A stretch of 23,927 bases of DNA from JAAYCI01 sp964370195 (GTDB taxonomy: Bacteria > Bacillota > Clostridia > Oscillospirales > Ruminococcaceae), in NCBI GenBank assembly GCA_964370195.1, contig CAYJIH010000029.1, positions 1 through 23,927 on the forward strand. The letters run 5' to 3'. A program made the position numbers and the translations under genes. Within the stretch, counting starts at the first letter, position 1, and each line of letters starts with the position of its first letter. Positions 1-6,770 of the stretch are shown one piece after another. The notes beneath the pieces are model-generated. The model did no database searches. It was not told the DNA's origin and was given only the letters and a program-made list of their open reading frames with translations.

Positions 1-89
1 CGGAGAGAGAGGGATTCGAACCCTCGAACGGGTATTAACCGTTACACGATTTCCAATCGTGCGCCTTCGACCAACTCAGCCATCTCTCC
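1..89 (-). tRNA. tRNA-Ser (anticodon GGA)
   Basis: Read on the minus strand this is a complete class II tRNA. The acceptor 5' strand GGAGAGA pairs with TCTCTCC next to a G discriminator at position 1. The anticodon arm is CACGA-TTGGAAA-TCGTG, giving anticodon GGA (serine, UCC/UCU codons). A long variable arm follows, and the T arm is GAGGG-TTCGAAT-CCCTC. The large variable arm and discriminator G both fit tRNA-Ser. Whether CCA is encoded cannot be told because the 3' end coincides with the window edge. Confidence 0.96.
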
Positions 90-109
90 AAAAATTGTCT
101 GCAAGAAAT

Positions 110-138
110 ATATTACTGGATATTACAGCATTTGTCAA
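110..138 (-). promoter_or_regulatory. Promoter of tRNA-Ser
   Basis: On the minus strand a perfect -35 TTGACA (133-138) is followed after exactly 17 bp by TAATAT (110-115). The predicted start near 103 gives a leader of about 14 nt before the mature tRNA 5' end at 89. This is close to a consensus housekeeping sigma factor promoter. Confidence 0.85.
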
Positions 139-148
139 GATAAAAACC

Positions 149-177
149 TTGTTTTATACAAAGAATTGTATTATAAT
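149..177 (+). promoter_or_regulatory. Promoter of the aminotransferase gene
   Basis: TTGTTT (149-154), a 17-bp spacer, then a perfect TATAAT (172-177). The predicted start near 184 gives an 89-nt leader before the ATG at 273. It lies back to back with the tRNA-Ser promoter; the two -35 boxes are only 10 bp apart. Confidence 0.75.
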
Positions 178-272
178 ATTTGAGTGTATTCGTAAGATGG
201 GGCAAATGAGTTGATGATTTGCACTTTTTGAATGGCAAAAAAGTTTTGAAGAAGATATGGAGGGGCACAAAA

Positions 273-1544
273 ATGAGTCAATATCAAAGCATGACAAAAG
301 AAAACCTGCAGGCAGAGCTTGCATTACTACAAGCAGAGTTAAATCGCTTCCAGAAAATGGATTTGAAATTGGATATGTCTCGTGGTAAACCGGCAGCAAA
401 TCAATTGGATCTTTCTTTGCCACTGCTCGATTATAAAGAATATAAAGATGAAAGTGGTGTGGATGCGCGCAATTATGGCCAACCAGAGGGTTTGCCGGAA
501 GCACGTGCCTATTTTGCTGAACTGATGGGTGTTCGCGTGGAAGAGATTGTGGTGGGTAACAATGCCACATTGCAAATGATGTATCAAATTATCAACATGG
601 GCTGGCAAAATGGCTTTGCCGGAGGAAGTGGCCCATGGAAAGATGAGCCGAACCGTAAATTTTTATGCCCGGTGCCAGGATATGACCGCCATTTCCGTGT
701 TACGGAGGTGTTTGGTTTTGAAATGGTAACAGTGCCAATGACAGAAGATGGGCCGGATATGGACGTGCTGGAAGAACTGGCAAAAGACCCTTCTGTAAAA
801 GGTGTATGGTGTGTGCCGGTGTACTCAAATCCAGATGGGTATGTATATTCGGAAGAAGTGGTAAACCGTTTGGCGAAGATGGAAACAGGCGCAAAGGACT
901 TTAAAATTATTTGGGACAATGCGTATGGTTTCCACCATCTTACCGAAACAGCATATACAGTGCCGAATTTGCTAGAGGCTTGTCGCGCAGCCGGGAATGA
1001 AGATCGCCCTGTGATGTTGTGTTCTACAAGTAAAATTACATTTGCTGGCTCGGGTGTTGCAGCCATTGCAGGCAGTGAGTCTATGATTAAACAGTATCTT
1101 AAATATATGTCGGCTATGCTTATTGGCCCGGATAAGGTGAACCAGCTAAACCATGTTCGCTTCTTGAAAAAAGAAGGCATGGCAGCCCACATGAAAAAAC
1201 ACGCCGATATTTTGCTACCTAAATTCAATAGAGTGGTGGAAATTTTCGAAAGAGACCTTACGGCATCGGGAATTGCCCGCTGGACAAACCCAAAAGGTGG
1301 CTATTTTGTAAGTTTATATGTGGTGCCGGGCACAGCCTCGCGCATTGTAGAGCTTTGCAAACAAGCAGGGGTGGTTACAACGCCGGCCGGGGCAGCATAC
1401 CCATATGGTAAAGACCCGAAAGATGAGCACATCCGTGTAGCGCCGTCTTTCCCGCCCATGGAAGAGCTGGAAACTGCAGCAGAGTTGCTGGGTGTGGCCA
1501 CGCGCCTTGCGGCAGTGGAAAAATTGCTGGAACAAAAAGGCTAA
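273..1544 (+). CDS. PLP-dependent aminotransferase, aspartate aminotransferase-like (Asp_aminotransf type)
   Basis: A 423-residue fold-type I PLP enzyme. The Schiff-base lysine is recognisable at K254 in the motif CSTSKITFAGSG, followed by the typical small-residue stretch GVAAIAGS. The N-terminal KLDMSRGKPAANQLDLS and the C-terminal IRVAPSFPP (arginine for the substrate carboxylate) match the Pfam Asp_aminotransf group (PF12897) of Firmicutes and Actinobacteria, in which aspartate aminotransferase activity has been described. The expected reaction is aspartate + 2-oxoglutarate to oxaloacetate + glutamate in the cytosol; substrate specificity is inferred from family. The ATG at 273 was chosen because GGAGGGG (259-265) sits 7 nt upstream. 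The upstream in-frame TTG at 219 would add 18 atypical residues. It is transcribed alone from the promoter at 149-177, divergently from tRNA-Ser. No T-rich terminator follows; a hairpin at 1557-1591 lies before secDF. Confidence 0.9.
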   Translation: MSQYQSMTKENLQAELALLQAELNRFQKMDLKLDMSRGKPAANQLDLSLPLLDYKEYKDESGVDARNYGQPEGLPEARAYFAELMGVRVEEIVVGNNATLQMMYQIINMGWQNGFAGGSGPWKDEPNRKFLCPVPGYDRHFRVTEVFGFEMVTVPMTEDGPDMDVLEELAKDPSVKGVWCVPVYSNPDGYVYSEEVVNRLAKMETGAKDFKIIWDNAYGFHHLTETAYTVPNLLEACRAAGNEDRPVMLCSTSKITFAGSGVAAIAGSESMIKQYLKYMSAMLIGPDKVNQLNHVRFLKKEGMAAHMKKHADILLPKFNRVVEIFERDLTASGIARWTNPKGGYFVSLYVVPGTASRIVELCKQAGVVTTPAGAAYPYGKDPKDEHIRVAPSFPPMEELETAAELLGVATRLAAVEKLLEQKG

Positions 1545-1556
1545 CCAATAGAAAGC

Positions 1557-1591
1557 AATCCAAGCGGCACCTTTGTTGTGCCGCTTGGATT
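1557..1591 (+). promoter_or_regulatory. Strong hairpin directly before the secDF ribosome binding site
   Basis: A perfect 14-bp inverted repeat: the left arm 1557-1570 (core CCAAGCGGCAC) pairs with 1578-1591 around the 7-nt loop CTTTGTT. It is as GC-rich as a terminator stem, but the following sequence is TTGGAGGATACA, so there is no T-tract. The SD GGAGG of secDF begins 2 nt after the stem. It could be a weak terminator for the aminotransferase gene, an RNA processing or stability element, or a control of secDF translation. Confidence 0.6.
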
Positions 1592-1602
1592 TGGAGGATA
1601 CA

Positions 1603-4014
1603 ATGAAAAGAAAAGGGAAGATTTGGGTTTTTGTAACAGCCTTTCTTATTTTGTTTTTAGCTGTTACAACTGTGTTTGGATACAGCAGCCGTTACGGAGA
1701 TATTGTAACACCTGTTATCAAAAGTGTGGATGAAATCCGTTTTGGTATTGATATTCGTGGTGGTGTGGATGTTACTTTTGTGCCGGCCGACGGTGTGGAA
1801 GCCACAGAGGCCCAGATGAATTCGGCGCAAGCTGTGGTAGAACAGCGCTTGGTGGGCCTTGGTATCACCGATTATGAGCTGTATAAGGATGTGGACCAAA
1901 GCAGGTTGATTTTGCGCTTCCCTTGGCAGGCGGATGAAGCTACGTTTGATCCGGAGCAAGCCATTCAGGAACTTTCTGCAACGGCGCTGCTTACATTCCG
2001 TGAGGGCAGTGAAGTAGATGAAACCAGCGGTGCACCTGCTGGTGTTACAGCCGAAACCATCATTTTGGAAGGCACAGATGTGGTGCAGGCAAGTGCCCAG
2101 TATGGCAGCCTTAGTCAATATGGTGCGGCAGAACATTATGTAGAGCTAGAATTGACAGATGAGGCATCTCAGAAGTTTTCGGATGCAACGGGACGTTTGG
2201 CTGAATCGGCCGGAACCATCTCGATATGGATGGACGACCAGATGATTAGCGCCCCAAGTGTAAATGAACAAATTGATACAAATGTAGCGGTGATTACGGG
2301 TGGCTTTGATGCCGAGACATCACAAAATTTGGCCAGCACTATCAATGCCGGTTCGTTGCCGTTTGCACTAGAAGCCGATAGCTTTTCTACAATCAGCCCA
2401 ACGCTGGGCAGCCAGTCTTTACGTGCGATGACCATGGCAGGCATTGTGGCGCTCCTTCTTATTATTTGCTTTATGATTTTCACATACCGATTGCCCGGAG
2501 CAGTGGCAAGCTTGGCACTGATTGGCCAAGCGGCCGGTGCGTTGGCCTTCGTATCAGGTTATTTTTCTGTGTTTAACGGGTTTACCTTAACCTTGCCGGG
2601 TATTGCTGGTATTATCTTATCCATTGGCATTGGTGTGGATGCCAATGTAATCATGGGCGAGCGCCTTAAAGAAGAGCTGCGCAGTGGTAAAAAACTGGAT
2701 GCAGCCATTCGGGCGGCTTCACGCCGTGGGCTTGCACCGGTGGTGGATAGCAATGTGACAGTTTTGATTGTAGCAGCCATTTTGATGGGATCTTTTGGCC
2801 CATCGGATAATTTCTTTGCTTTGTTGCTACGCCCGCTGTTCTTTGCTTTTGGGCCGTCTACAGCAGGCACTATTTATGCGTTTGGATATACGTTGTTTGT
2901 GGGCGTGCTTCTAAACTTGATTTTTGGTGTTTTAAGCACACGCGTGATGTTGTTCTCTCTGTCTAAATTTAAAGGTTTACGCAAGCCCACATGGTATGGT
3001 GCGTTAAAAGAGGGTAAAACTGCATCTGTTGTGCCAACATTAAAGGTTGTGGCGGCACGCAAAAAATTATTTACATTTTCCGGTATTTTGCTTTCTCTTA
3101 TTTTGGTGGCATCGTTTGTGCTGGGCGTGCAACTGGATGTTCAGTTCAGCGGTGGTGCACTCATCACATATTCGTATCAAGGCGATGTGAACTTGGAGGA
3201 AGTGCAGGCAGTGGCCAACGATGCACTGGGTGTTGAAGTGCAAATGCAAGAGGGGGATAACCCCACAACAGGCGGCAGTACGCTTACCTTTACATTGCCT
3301 GGTAGTGAAACCATAACAGCGGAAGAACTGGCTGCATTGAGTGCTTCTGTGCAGGAAACATTCCCAGACAATGCGTTTGAACAGCTAGAAGTGAATAATG
3401 TTGCGCCGAGTATTGGCAATGCATTCCTTTTAAAATGCTTAATAGCAGTGCTTGCGGCTTCTTTATTGATTTTGTTGTACATAGGGATTCGCTTTAAAAA
3501 CATTGGTGGCTGGCTGGGTGGCTTTACGGCCATTGTGGCATTGTTACACGACTTATGCATTGTATACGGTGTGTTTGTAGTATTGCAAATTCCGTTAAAC
3601 GGCAACTTTATTGCGGCCTTGCTCACCATTTTGGGATATTCTATTAACGATACGGTGGTTATTTACGACCGTGTGCGTGAAAACCGTGGCTTGTATGGCA
3701 AGAAGCTGCCCTTTTCTGAGCTGATGAACCGCAGTATCAATCAAAGTATGGCGCGTTCTATCAATACAACGCTTACAACGGTGGTGGCACTGGGATGTGT
3801 GTGCATTTTCTCGGTGGTGTATAATTTAGATAGCATCTTTACATTTGCATTCCCGCTTATGATTGGTATGATCAGTGGCACATATTCAACCATGTGCATT
3901 GCCGGCCCCCTTTGGGTGTGGTTGGCCGAGCGCAAGGAAAGTAAAGGGAAAAAGCACTCCTCTTCCTCGGAGAAATCGAATGCTAAAGCAACGGTGGAAG
4001 CAGAGAAAGTATAA
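1603..4014 (+). CDS. secDF: Protein translocase subunit SecDF (fused SecD-SecF)
   Basis: An 803-residue membrane protein fusing SecD and SecF, the RND-family auxiliary of SecYEG that uses the proton gradient to help pull exported proteins across the membrane. One N-terminal helix (about residues 7-27) leads to the SecD motif FGIDIRGGVDV (about 47-57), a large extracytoplasmic region, then the SecD TM bundle with GIGVDANVIMGERLKEE (D346). The SecF half has its first helix near 490-510, the motif GIRFKNIGGW, and SINDTVVIYDRVREN, whose aspartate D683 and the nearby arginines match the conserved proton-relay region. The tail is charged and serine/lysine-rich. The ATG at 1603 follows GGAGG (1593-1597) by 5 nt; the in-frame TTG at 1573 lies inside the upstream hairpin and is unlikely. 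The chain is somewhat longer than I expect for a fused SecDF, partly from an extra loop of about 20 residues in the SecD TM region (FGPSDNFFALLLRPLFF and following residues). Confidence 0.96.
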   Translation: MKRKGKIWVFVTAFLILFLAVTTVFGYSSRYGDIVTPVIKSVDEIRFGIDIRGGVDVTFVPADGVEATEAQMNSAQAVVEQRLVGLGITDYELYKDVDQSRLILRFPWQADEATFDPEQAIQELSATALLTFREGSEVDETSGAPAGVTAETIILEGTDVVQASAQYGSLSQYGAAEHYVELELTDEASQKFSDATGRLAESAGTISIWMDDQMISAPSVNEQIDTNVAVITGGFDAETSQNLASTINAGSLPFALEADSFSTISPTLGSQSLRAMTMAGIVALLLIICFMIFTYRLPGAVASLALIGQAAGALAFVSGYFSVFNGFTLTLPGIAGIILSIGIGVDANVIMGERLKEELRSGKKLDAAIRAASRRGLAPVVDSNVTVLIVAAILMGSFGPSDNFFALLLRPLFFAFGPSTAGTIYAFGYTLFVGVLLNLIFGVLSTRVMLFSLSKFKGLRKPTWYGALKEGKTASVVPTLKVVAARKKLFTFSGILLSLILVASFVLGVQLDVQFSGGALITYSYQGDVNLEEVQAVANDALGVEVQMQEGDNPTTGGSTLTFTLPGSETITAEELAALSASVQETFPDNAFEQLEVNNVAPSIGNAFLLKCLIAVLAASLLILLYIGIRFKNIGGWLGGFTAIVALLHDLCIVYGVFVVLQIPLNGNFIAALLTILGYSINDTVVIYDRVRENRGLYGKKLPFSELMNRSINQSMARSINTTLTTVVALGCVCIFSVVYNLDSIFTFAFPLMIGMISGTYSTMCIAGPLWVWLAERKESKGKKHSSSSEKSNAKATVEAEKV

Positions 4015-4090
4015 CTTCTCATAAGGCCTTTTTGAATAGAAGAAATACTATAGGATGTATCCCACAGACACAACGGGTAAAAATTATTTT

Positions 4091-4126
4091 AAAGCAAACG
4101 CCTATTTGTAAGGCGTTTGCTTTTTT
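4091..4126 (+). terminator. Intrinsic terminator after secDF
   Basis: A 13-bp perfect stem AAAGCAAACGCCT / AGGCGTTTGCTTT (4091-4103 with 4111-4123), 7-nt loop, T-run through 4126. The A-run on the left arm would also allow some activity on the minus strand. Confidence 0.92.
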
Positions 4127-4325
4127 AGTAAAATATTGAATTTCTATGGAAGTGGAGTTGCACAGCAAGAACTTGACACAACATAGAAAGAGTGCTACTA
4201 TTTTAAAAGCGTTGGTATAAAATAGTGTTGTTGTGCATTGCCTTAAATGATGACGTTAGGGCAGGTAGGATGGCTTACAAAGTAGTTCTTATTACAAGGG
4301 CTTAAAAGCGAAAAAAGGAAATGTG
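4127..4325 (+). promoter_or_regulatory. Promoter region and leader of the sortase gene
   Basis: The gene-free stretch 4015-4325 contains the secDF terminator and then this region. A good promoter is TTGACA (4173-4178), 17-bp spacer, TACTAT (4196-4201), with a predicted start near 4208. A second -10-like box with an extended TGG, TGGTATAAA (4213-4221), lies about 20 bp downstream without a recognisable -35. The leader contains a 9-bp stem with loop: TTGCCTTAA (4238-4246) pairs with TTAGGGCAG (4256-4264) around ATGATGACG. I see no known riboswitch. Two very short reading frames in the leader lack credible ribosome binding sites. Confidence 0.7.
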
Positions 4326-5081
4326 ATGAAAATTTTTAAAAAATGTAAAAAAACGGATTTAAAATCAAAAACAGTATCAAAAGGTCTTTGTCTTGTGATG
4401 GCGTTATCTTTTTTACTGGTGGCTTGTGGCGAGGAAGACGCATCTTCGGTTTCTTTGCCATCCATACCGAGCTCTTCCTCGCAGGTGGCAGCAGAAGAAA
4501 CTTCTTTTCGCGATGATATCGACTTTGAAGAACTGAAAGAAATCAATGATGATGTGATTGCCTGGATTGAAGTGCCCGGCACGGTGATTGATTATCCGGT
4601 TATGCGTGGTGTAGACAATGCAAAATACCTTACAACAACGGTAGAGGGCGAATATGATCCATACGGTGCAGTGTTTGCCGATATGCAAAATCCGGACGAT
4701 TTGCTGGATGCAGTGAGTGTGTTGTATGGCCACTTTACACCCGAGGATACCTTTTTTACACAATTACACAATTACAAAGACGCCGAGTATTTTGAAGAAA
4801 ACCCGGATATGTTTCTGTACACACCAAACCGTCAAGAACAATTTGAAGTGGTGGCAGCCTTTACTACCGATAACCGCAATATCCTTTATGAGCATAATTA
4901 TAATGACCCAGAGGAGCTGCAAGGGTTTATTGATTGGCTGGGAGAAACAGAGGATGATGAGGCCAACTTAAATTTAGATGGATTGACAACGTCGGACCGT
5001 TTTATGGTGCTTTCTACCTGTGTGGCAGAAGTGGGGGGCGAAACAGAGCGGTATATCGTTGTGGCAAAATTGGTTGAGTAG
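4326..5081 (+). CDS. Class B sortase, probably lipid-anchored
   Basis: A 251-residue cysteine transpeptidase of the sortase superfamily. The catalytic histidine is H136 in LYGHFTPEDTFF, the cysteine is C232 in VLSTCVAEVG, and the arginine is R242 in ETERYIVVAKL. The spacing and the TLSTC-like motif fit class B sortases, which cut sorting signals and attach surface proteins to peptidoglycan or assemble pili. The N-terminus has a lysine-rich stretch, a short hydrophobic core (about 21-33) and LVAC at 31-34 followed by GEEDASS and a Ser/Pro-rich linker; this reads as a lipoprotein signal peptide rather than the usual transmembrane anchor. The ATG at 4326 lies 6 nt after AGGA; the GTG at 4323 is possible. 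No sorting-signal substrate gene is in the window. It is transcribed alone: own promoter, terminator at 5209-5240. Confidence 0.9.
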   Translation: MKIFKKCKKTDLKSKTVSKGLCLVMALSFLLVACGEEDASSVSLPSIPSSSSQVAAEETSFRDDIDFEELKEINDDVIAWIEVPGTVIDYPVMRGVDNAKYLTTTVEGEYDPYGAVFADMQNPDDLLDAVSVLYGHFTPEDTFFTQLHNYKDAEYFEENPDMFLYTPNRQEQFEVVAAFTTDNRNILYEHNYNDPEELQGFIDWLGETEDDEANLNLDGLTTSDRFMVLSTCVAEVGGETERYIVVAKLVE

Positions 5082-5118
5082 GGTATGTTTTTGGAAGTTG
5101 TTCAAAAAGTAGGTGTTT

Positions 5119-5202
5119 ATGCAAGATGAATACTTTGTGGTGGTTAAAGAGGCTGCACGGGTATCTATTTTGCGTTTCTATTACGAATTGTTTTTGGTAT
5201 AA
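5119..5202 (+). CDS. Possible small ORF (27 residues) downstream of the sortase gene
   Basis: ATG at 5119 preceded by GTAGGTG (AGGTG at 5111-5115, 3 nt from the ATG, somewhat short). It reads MQDEYFVVVKEAARVSILRF, then seven more residues ending LFLV, and stops with TAA at 5200-5202, just before the terminator stem at 5209. No homologous family is recognised. The length, the nearby ribosome-binding-like sequence and the tight fit before the terminator make it worth noting, but a frame this short can arise by chance in a 3' untranslated region. Confidence 0.22.
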   Translation: MQDEYFVVVKEAARVSILRFYYELFLV

Positions 5203-5208
5203 TAGCTT

Positions 5209-5240
5209 GGCGTTTTGCTTTGCAAGGCGCCTTTTTGTTT
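5209..5240 (+). terminator. Intrinsic terminator after the sortase gene
   Basis: A 10-bp stem GGCGTTTTGC (5209-5218) / GCAAGGCGCC (5222-5231), including two G-T pairs, with a TTT loop, followed by TTTTTGTTT. An extended -10-like TGGTATAAT (5195-5203) lies immediately upstream of it. Confidence 0.85.
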
Positions 5241-5274
5241 GCTTTACATTGGCGGTATTCTATTGTAAAATAGA

Positions 5275-5280
5275 TATAAT
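5275..5280 (+). promoter_or_regulatory. Candidate -10 box of the pyrH-frr operon
   Basis: A perfect TATAAT at 5275-5280 lies after the upstream terminator and about 25 bp before the pyrH start. There is no good -35 at 16-18 bp; TTGGCG (5249-5254) is 20 bp away. The predicted start near 5287 would give a leader of only 13-22 nt. Confidence 0.4.
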
Positions 5281-5299
5281 CGGATAAAGGTGAAATGAG

Positions 5300-6016
5300 G
5301 TGAGTTGTTTGCAAACAAAGTATAATCGTGTTTTACTTAAATTGTCTGGCGAAGCATTGGCTGGCGGCAAAGGGTTTGGCATTGATGTGGAAACAGTACA
5401 AAGTATTTGTGCCGGTGTAGCAAAGGCGCACAAAACAGGGGTGCAAATGTCTATCGTGGTAGGCGGGGGCAACTTTTGGCGTGGGCGCAGTGGTGGTGAT
5501 ATGGAACGCACGAGAAGCGACCATATTGGCATGCTGGCAACAGTGATGAATGGGCTTGCGGTGGCAGATGCCCTAGAAAAAATGGGCGAAGAAGTGCGGG
5601 TGCAAACGGCTATTCCGATGCAAGCAGTAGCAGAGCCGTATATTCGAAACAAGGCGATACGGCATATGGAGCATGGGCGCATTGTGGTGATGGCGTGTGG
5701 CACAGGGAACCCATTCTTTTCCACCGATACAGCAGCGGCTTTGCGTGCGGCTGAAATAGGTGCCGACATTGTGCTAAAGGCCACAATGGTGGACGGTGTG
5801 TATGATAGCGACCCAAAGAAAAACCCAGATGCTGTTAAGTACGATACGTTGCATTTTAGCGAAATGCTTGAGAAGAAATTGGCCGTGCTTGATGCCACGG
5901 CGGCTGCTTTGTGTAGCGAAAACAATTTACCTTTGTTCGTGTTCGATTTGTCGGATCCAGATAACATCAAACGTGCATTGCAAGGCGAAAGCATTGGCAC
6001 TTTAGTAAAAGTATAA
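5300..6016 (+). CDS. pyrH: UMP kinase (uridylate kinase)
   Basis: A 238-residue bacterial UMP kinase of the amino acid kinase family. It converts UMP + ATP to UDP in the cytosol as the committed step to UTP and CTP. Motifs: N-terminal RVLLKLSGEALAGG with the phosphate-binding lysine, VVGGGNFWRGRSG, GTGNPFFSTDTAAALRAAEI, the ATP-side loop KATMVDGVYDSDPKKNP and C-terminal SIGTLV. Length is typical. The start is uncertain: the GTG at 5300 follows AAAGGTGA, while the TTG at 5309 has the better-placed GAGGTGA (5297-5303) and would give MQTKYNRVLLKLSG, the more usual N-terminus. frr follows 21 nt after the stop, so the two are probably co-transcribed. The rpsB-tsf genes that often precede pyrH are absent; the sortase gene is there instead. 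Confidence 0.96.
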   Translation: MSCLQTKYNRVLLKLSGEALAGGKGFGIDVETVQSICAGVAKAHKTGVQMSIVVGGGNFWRGRSGGDMERTRSDHIGMLATVMNGLAVADALEKMGEEVRVQTAIPMQAVAEPYIRNKAIRHMEHGRIVVMACGTGNPFFSTDTAAALRAAEIGADIVLKATMVDGVYDSDPKKNPDAVKYDTLHFSEMLEKKLAVLDATAAALCSENNLPLFVFDLSDPDNIKRALQGESIGTLVKV

Positions 6017-6037
6017 ATAAAGGGAGGCGTAGTGAAA

Positions 6038-6595
6038 ATGGCGAGTGAAGCGATGAAAACGTATATGGAGAAAATGGATAAGGCTTTGGCACATTTACAA
6101 AAAGAATTGGGAACGGTGCGTGCGGGGCGTGCAAACCCGGCTGTTTTGGATAAAGTGATGGTGGACTATTATGGAAGCCCCACACCCATCCAACAGGTGG
6201 CGGCGGTTTCAGTGCCGGAAGCTCGGATGCTTGTAATTTCACCGTGGGATGTGAGCCTTATTCGAGATATAGAAAAAGCAATTTTATCTTCGGATGTGGG
6301 AATCACGCCTTCAAACGATGGTAAGGTTATTCGTCTTGCTTTTCCGTCTCCCACAGAAGAGCGCCGCAAACAGCTGACAAAAGAAGTGATGAAGCACGGA
6401 GAAGAATGCAAGGTGGCGGTGCGCAATGTGCGCCGTGAGGCCATTGATCATTTCAAAGCACAAAAGAAGAAAAGTGAAATTACTGAGGATGACCTAAAAG
6501 AGCTCGAGCACGAGATTCAAAAGGTTACAGACAATCATACGAAAGATATTGATCGTATCTGTGAAGAGAAAAACAACGAAATTATGGAAATTTAA
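6038..6595 (+). CDS. frr: Ribosome recycling factor
   Basis: A 185-residue protein, exactly the usual length of RRF, which with EF-G splits the post-termination 70S ribosome. Recognisable blocks are LQKELGTVRAGRANPAVLD (helix 1 into the hinge), YYGSPTPIQQVAAVSVPEARMLVISPWD (domain II), ILSSDVGITPSNDGKVIRLAFPSPTEERRKQL, and the helical C-terminus with RNVRREAIDHFK and the long lysine/glutamate-rich helix to DIDRICEEKNNEIMEI. The ATG at 6038 is 10 nt after GGGAGG (6022-6027); the GTG at 6032 would add only MK and sits just 4 nt from the SD. It lies directly after pyrH, the conserved bacterial order, and is followed by a terminator at 6704-6731. Confidence 0.96.
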   Translation: MASEAMKTYMEKMDKALAHLQKELGTVRAGRANPAVLDKVMVDYYGSPTPIQQVAAVSVPEARMLVISPWDVSLIRDIEKAILSSDVGITPSNDGKVIRLAFPSPTEERRKQLTKEVMKHGEECKVAVRNVRREAIDHFKAQKKKSEITEDDLKELEHEIQKVTDNHTKDIDRICEEKNNEIMEI

Positions 6596-6703
6596 GAACG
6601 TATCAGTATAGAACGATACACCTTATAAGTGGGTGTTTACACAGCGCAAGGCATTTTGGTTTTATGTAGCGCATGTGTAAAAAATATCTTTATGTGCAAG
6701 CAG

Positions 6704-6731
6704 AGTGCCGCGCAACGTTGCGGCACTTTTT
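6704..6731 (+). terminator. Intrinsic terminator between frr and uppS
   Basis: An 8-bp GC-rich stem AGTGCCGC (6704-6711) / GCGGCACT (6720-6727), loop GCAACGTT, followed by a five-T run (6727-6731) and then AT-rich sequence. It splits the otherwise contiguous essential-gene block, with only 39 nt left before the uppS ATG. Confidence 0.85.
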
Positions 6732-6770
6732 ATAGAATATATCGGTAGAACAAAAGAAAGGCGACATAAA

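Noticed and set aside
202..223. GCAAAT ... ATTTGC hairpin in the aminotransferase leader as a riboswitch
   Set aside because: A 6-bp AT-rich stem only, with no recognisable aptamer core or terminator.
584..1228. Minus-strand open frame across the aminotransferase gene (about 214 codons)
   Set aside because: Antisense to the PLP-binding region; no family features.
4247..4305. Two mini-ORFs (11-12 codons) in the sortase leader
   Set aside because: No ribosome site at proper spacing, no Leu/Thr/Trp-type run of an attenuator peptide.
5260..6000. Long open frame on the minus strand across pyrH (about 246 codons)
   Set aside because: It lies fully antisense to a certain pyrH, has no recognisable family or ribosome site, and reflects codon bias of the real gene.
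6636..6665. TTTACA-18-TTTTAT as an uppS promoter
   Set aside because: Weak match, wrong spacing, and upstream of the terminator at 6704-6731; kept only as a possible explanation for attenuation.
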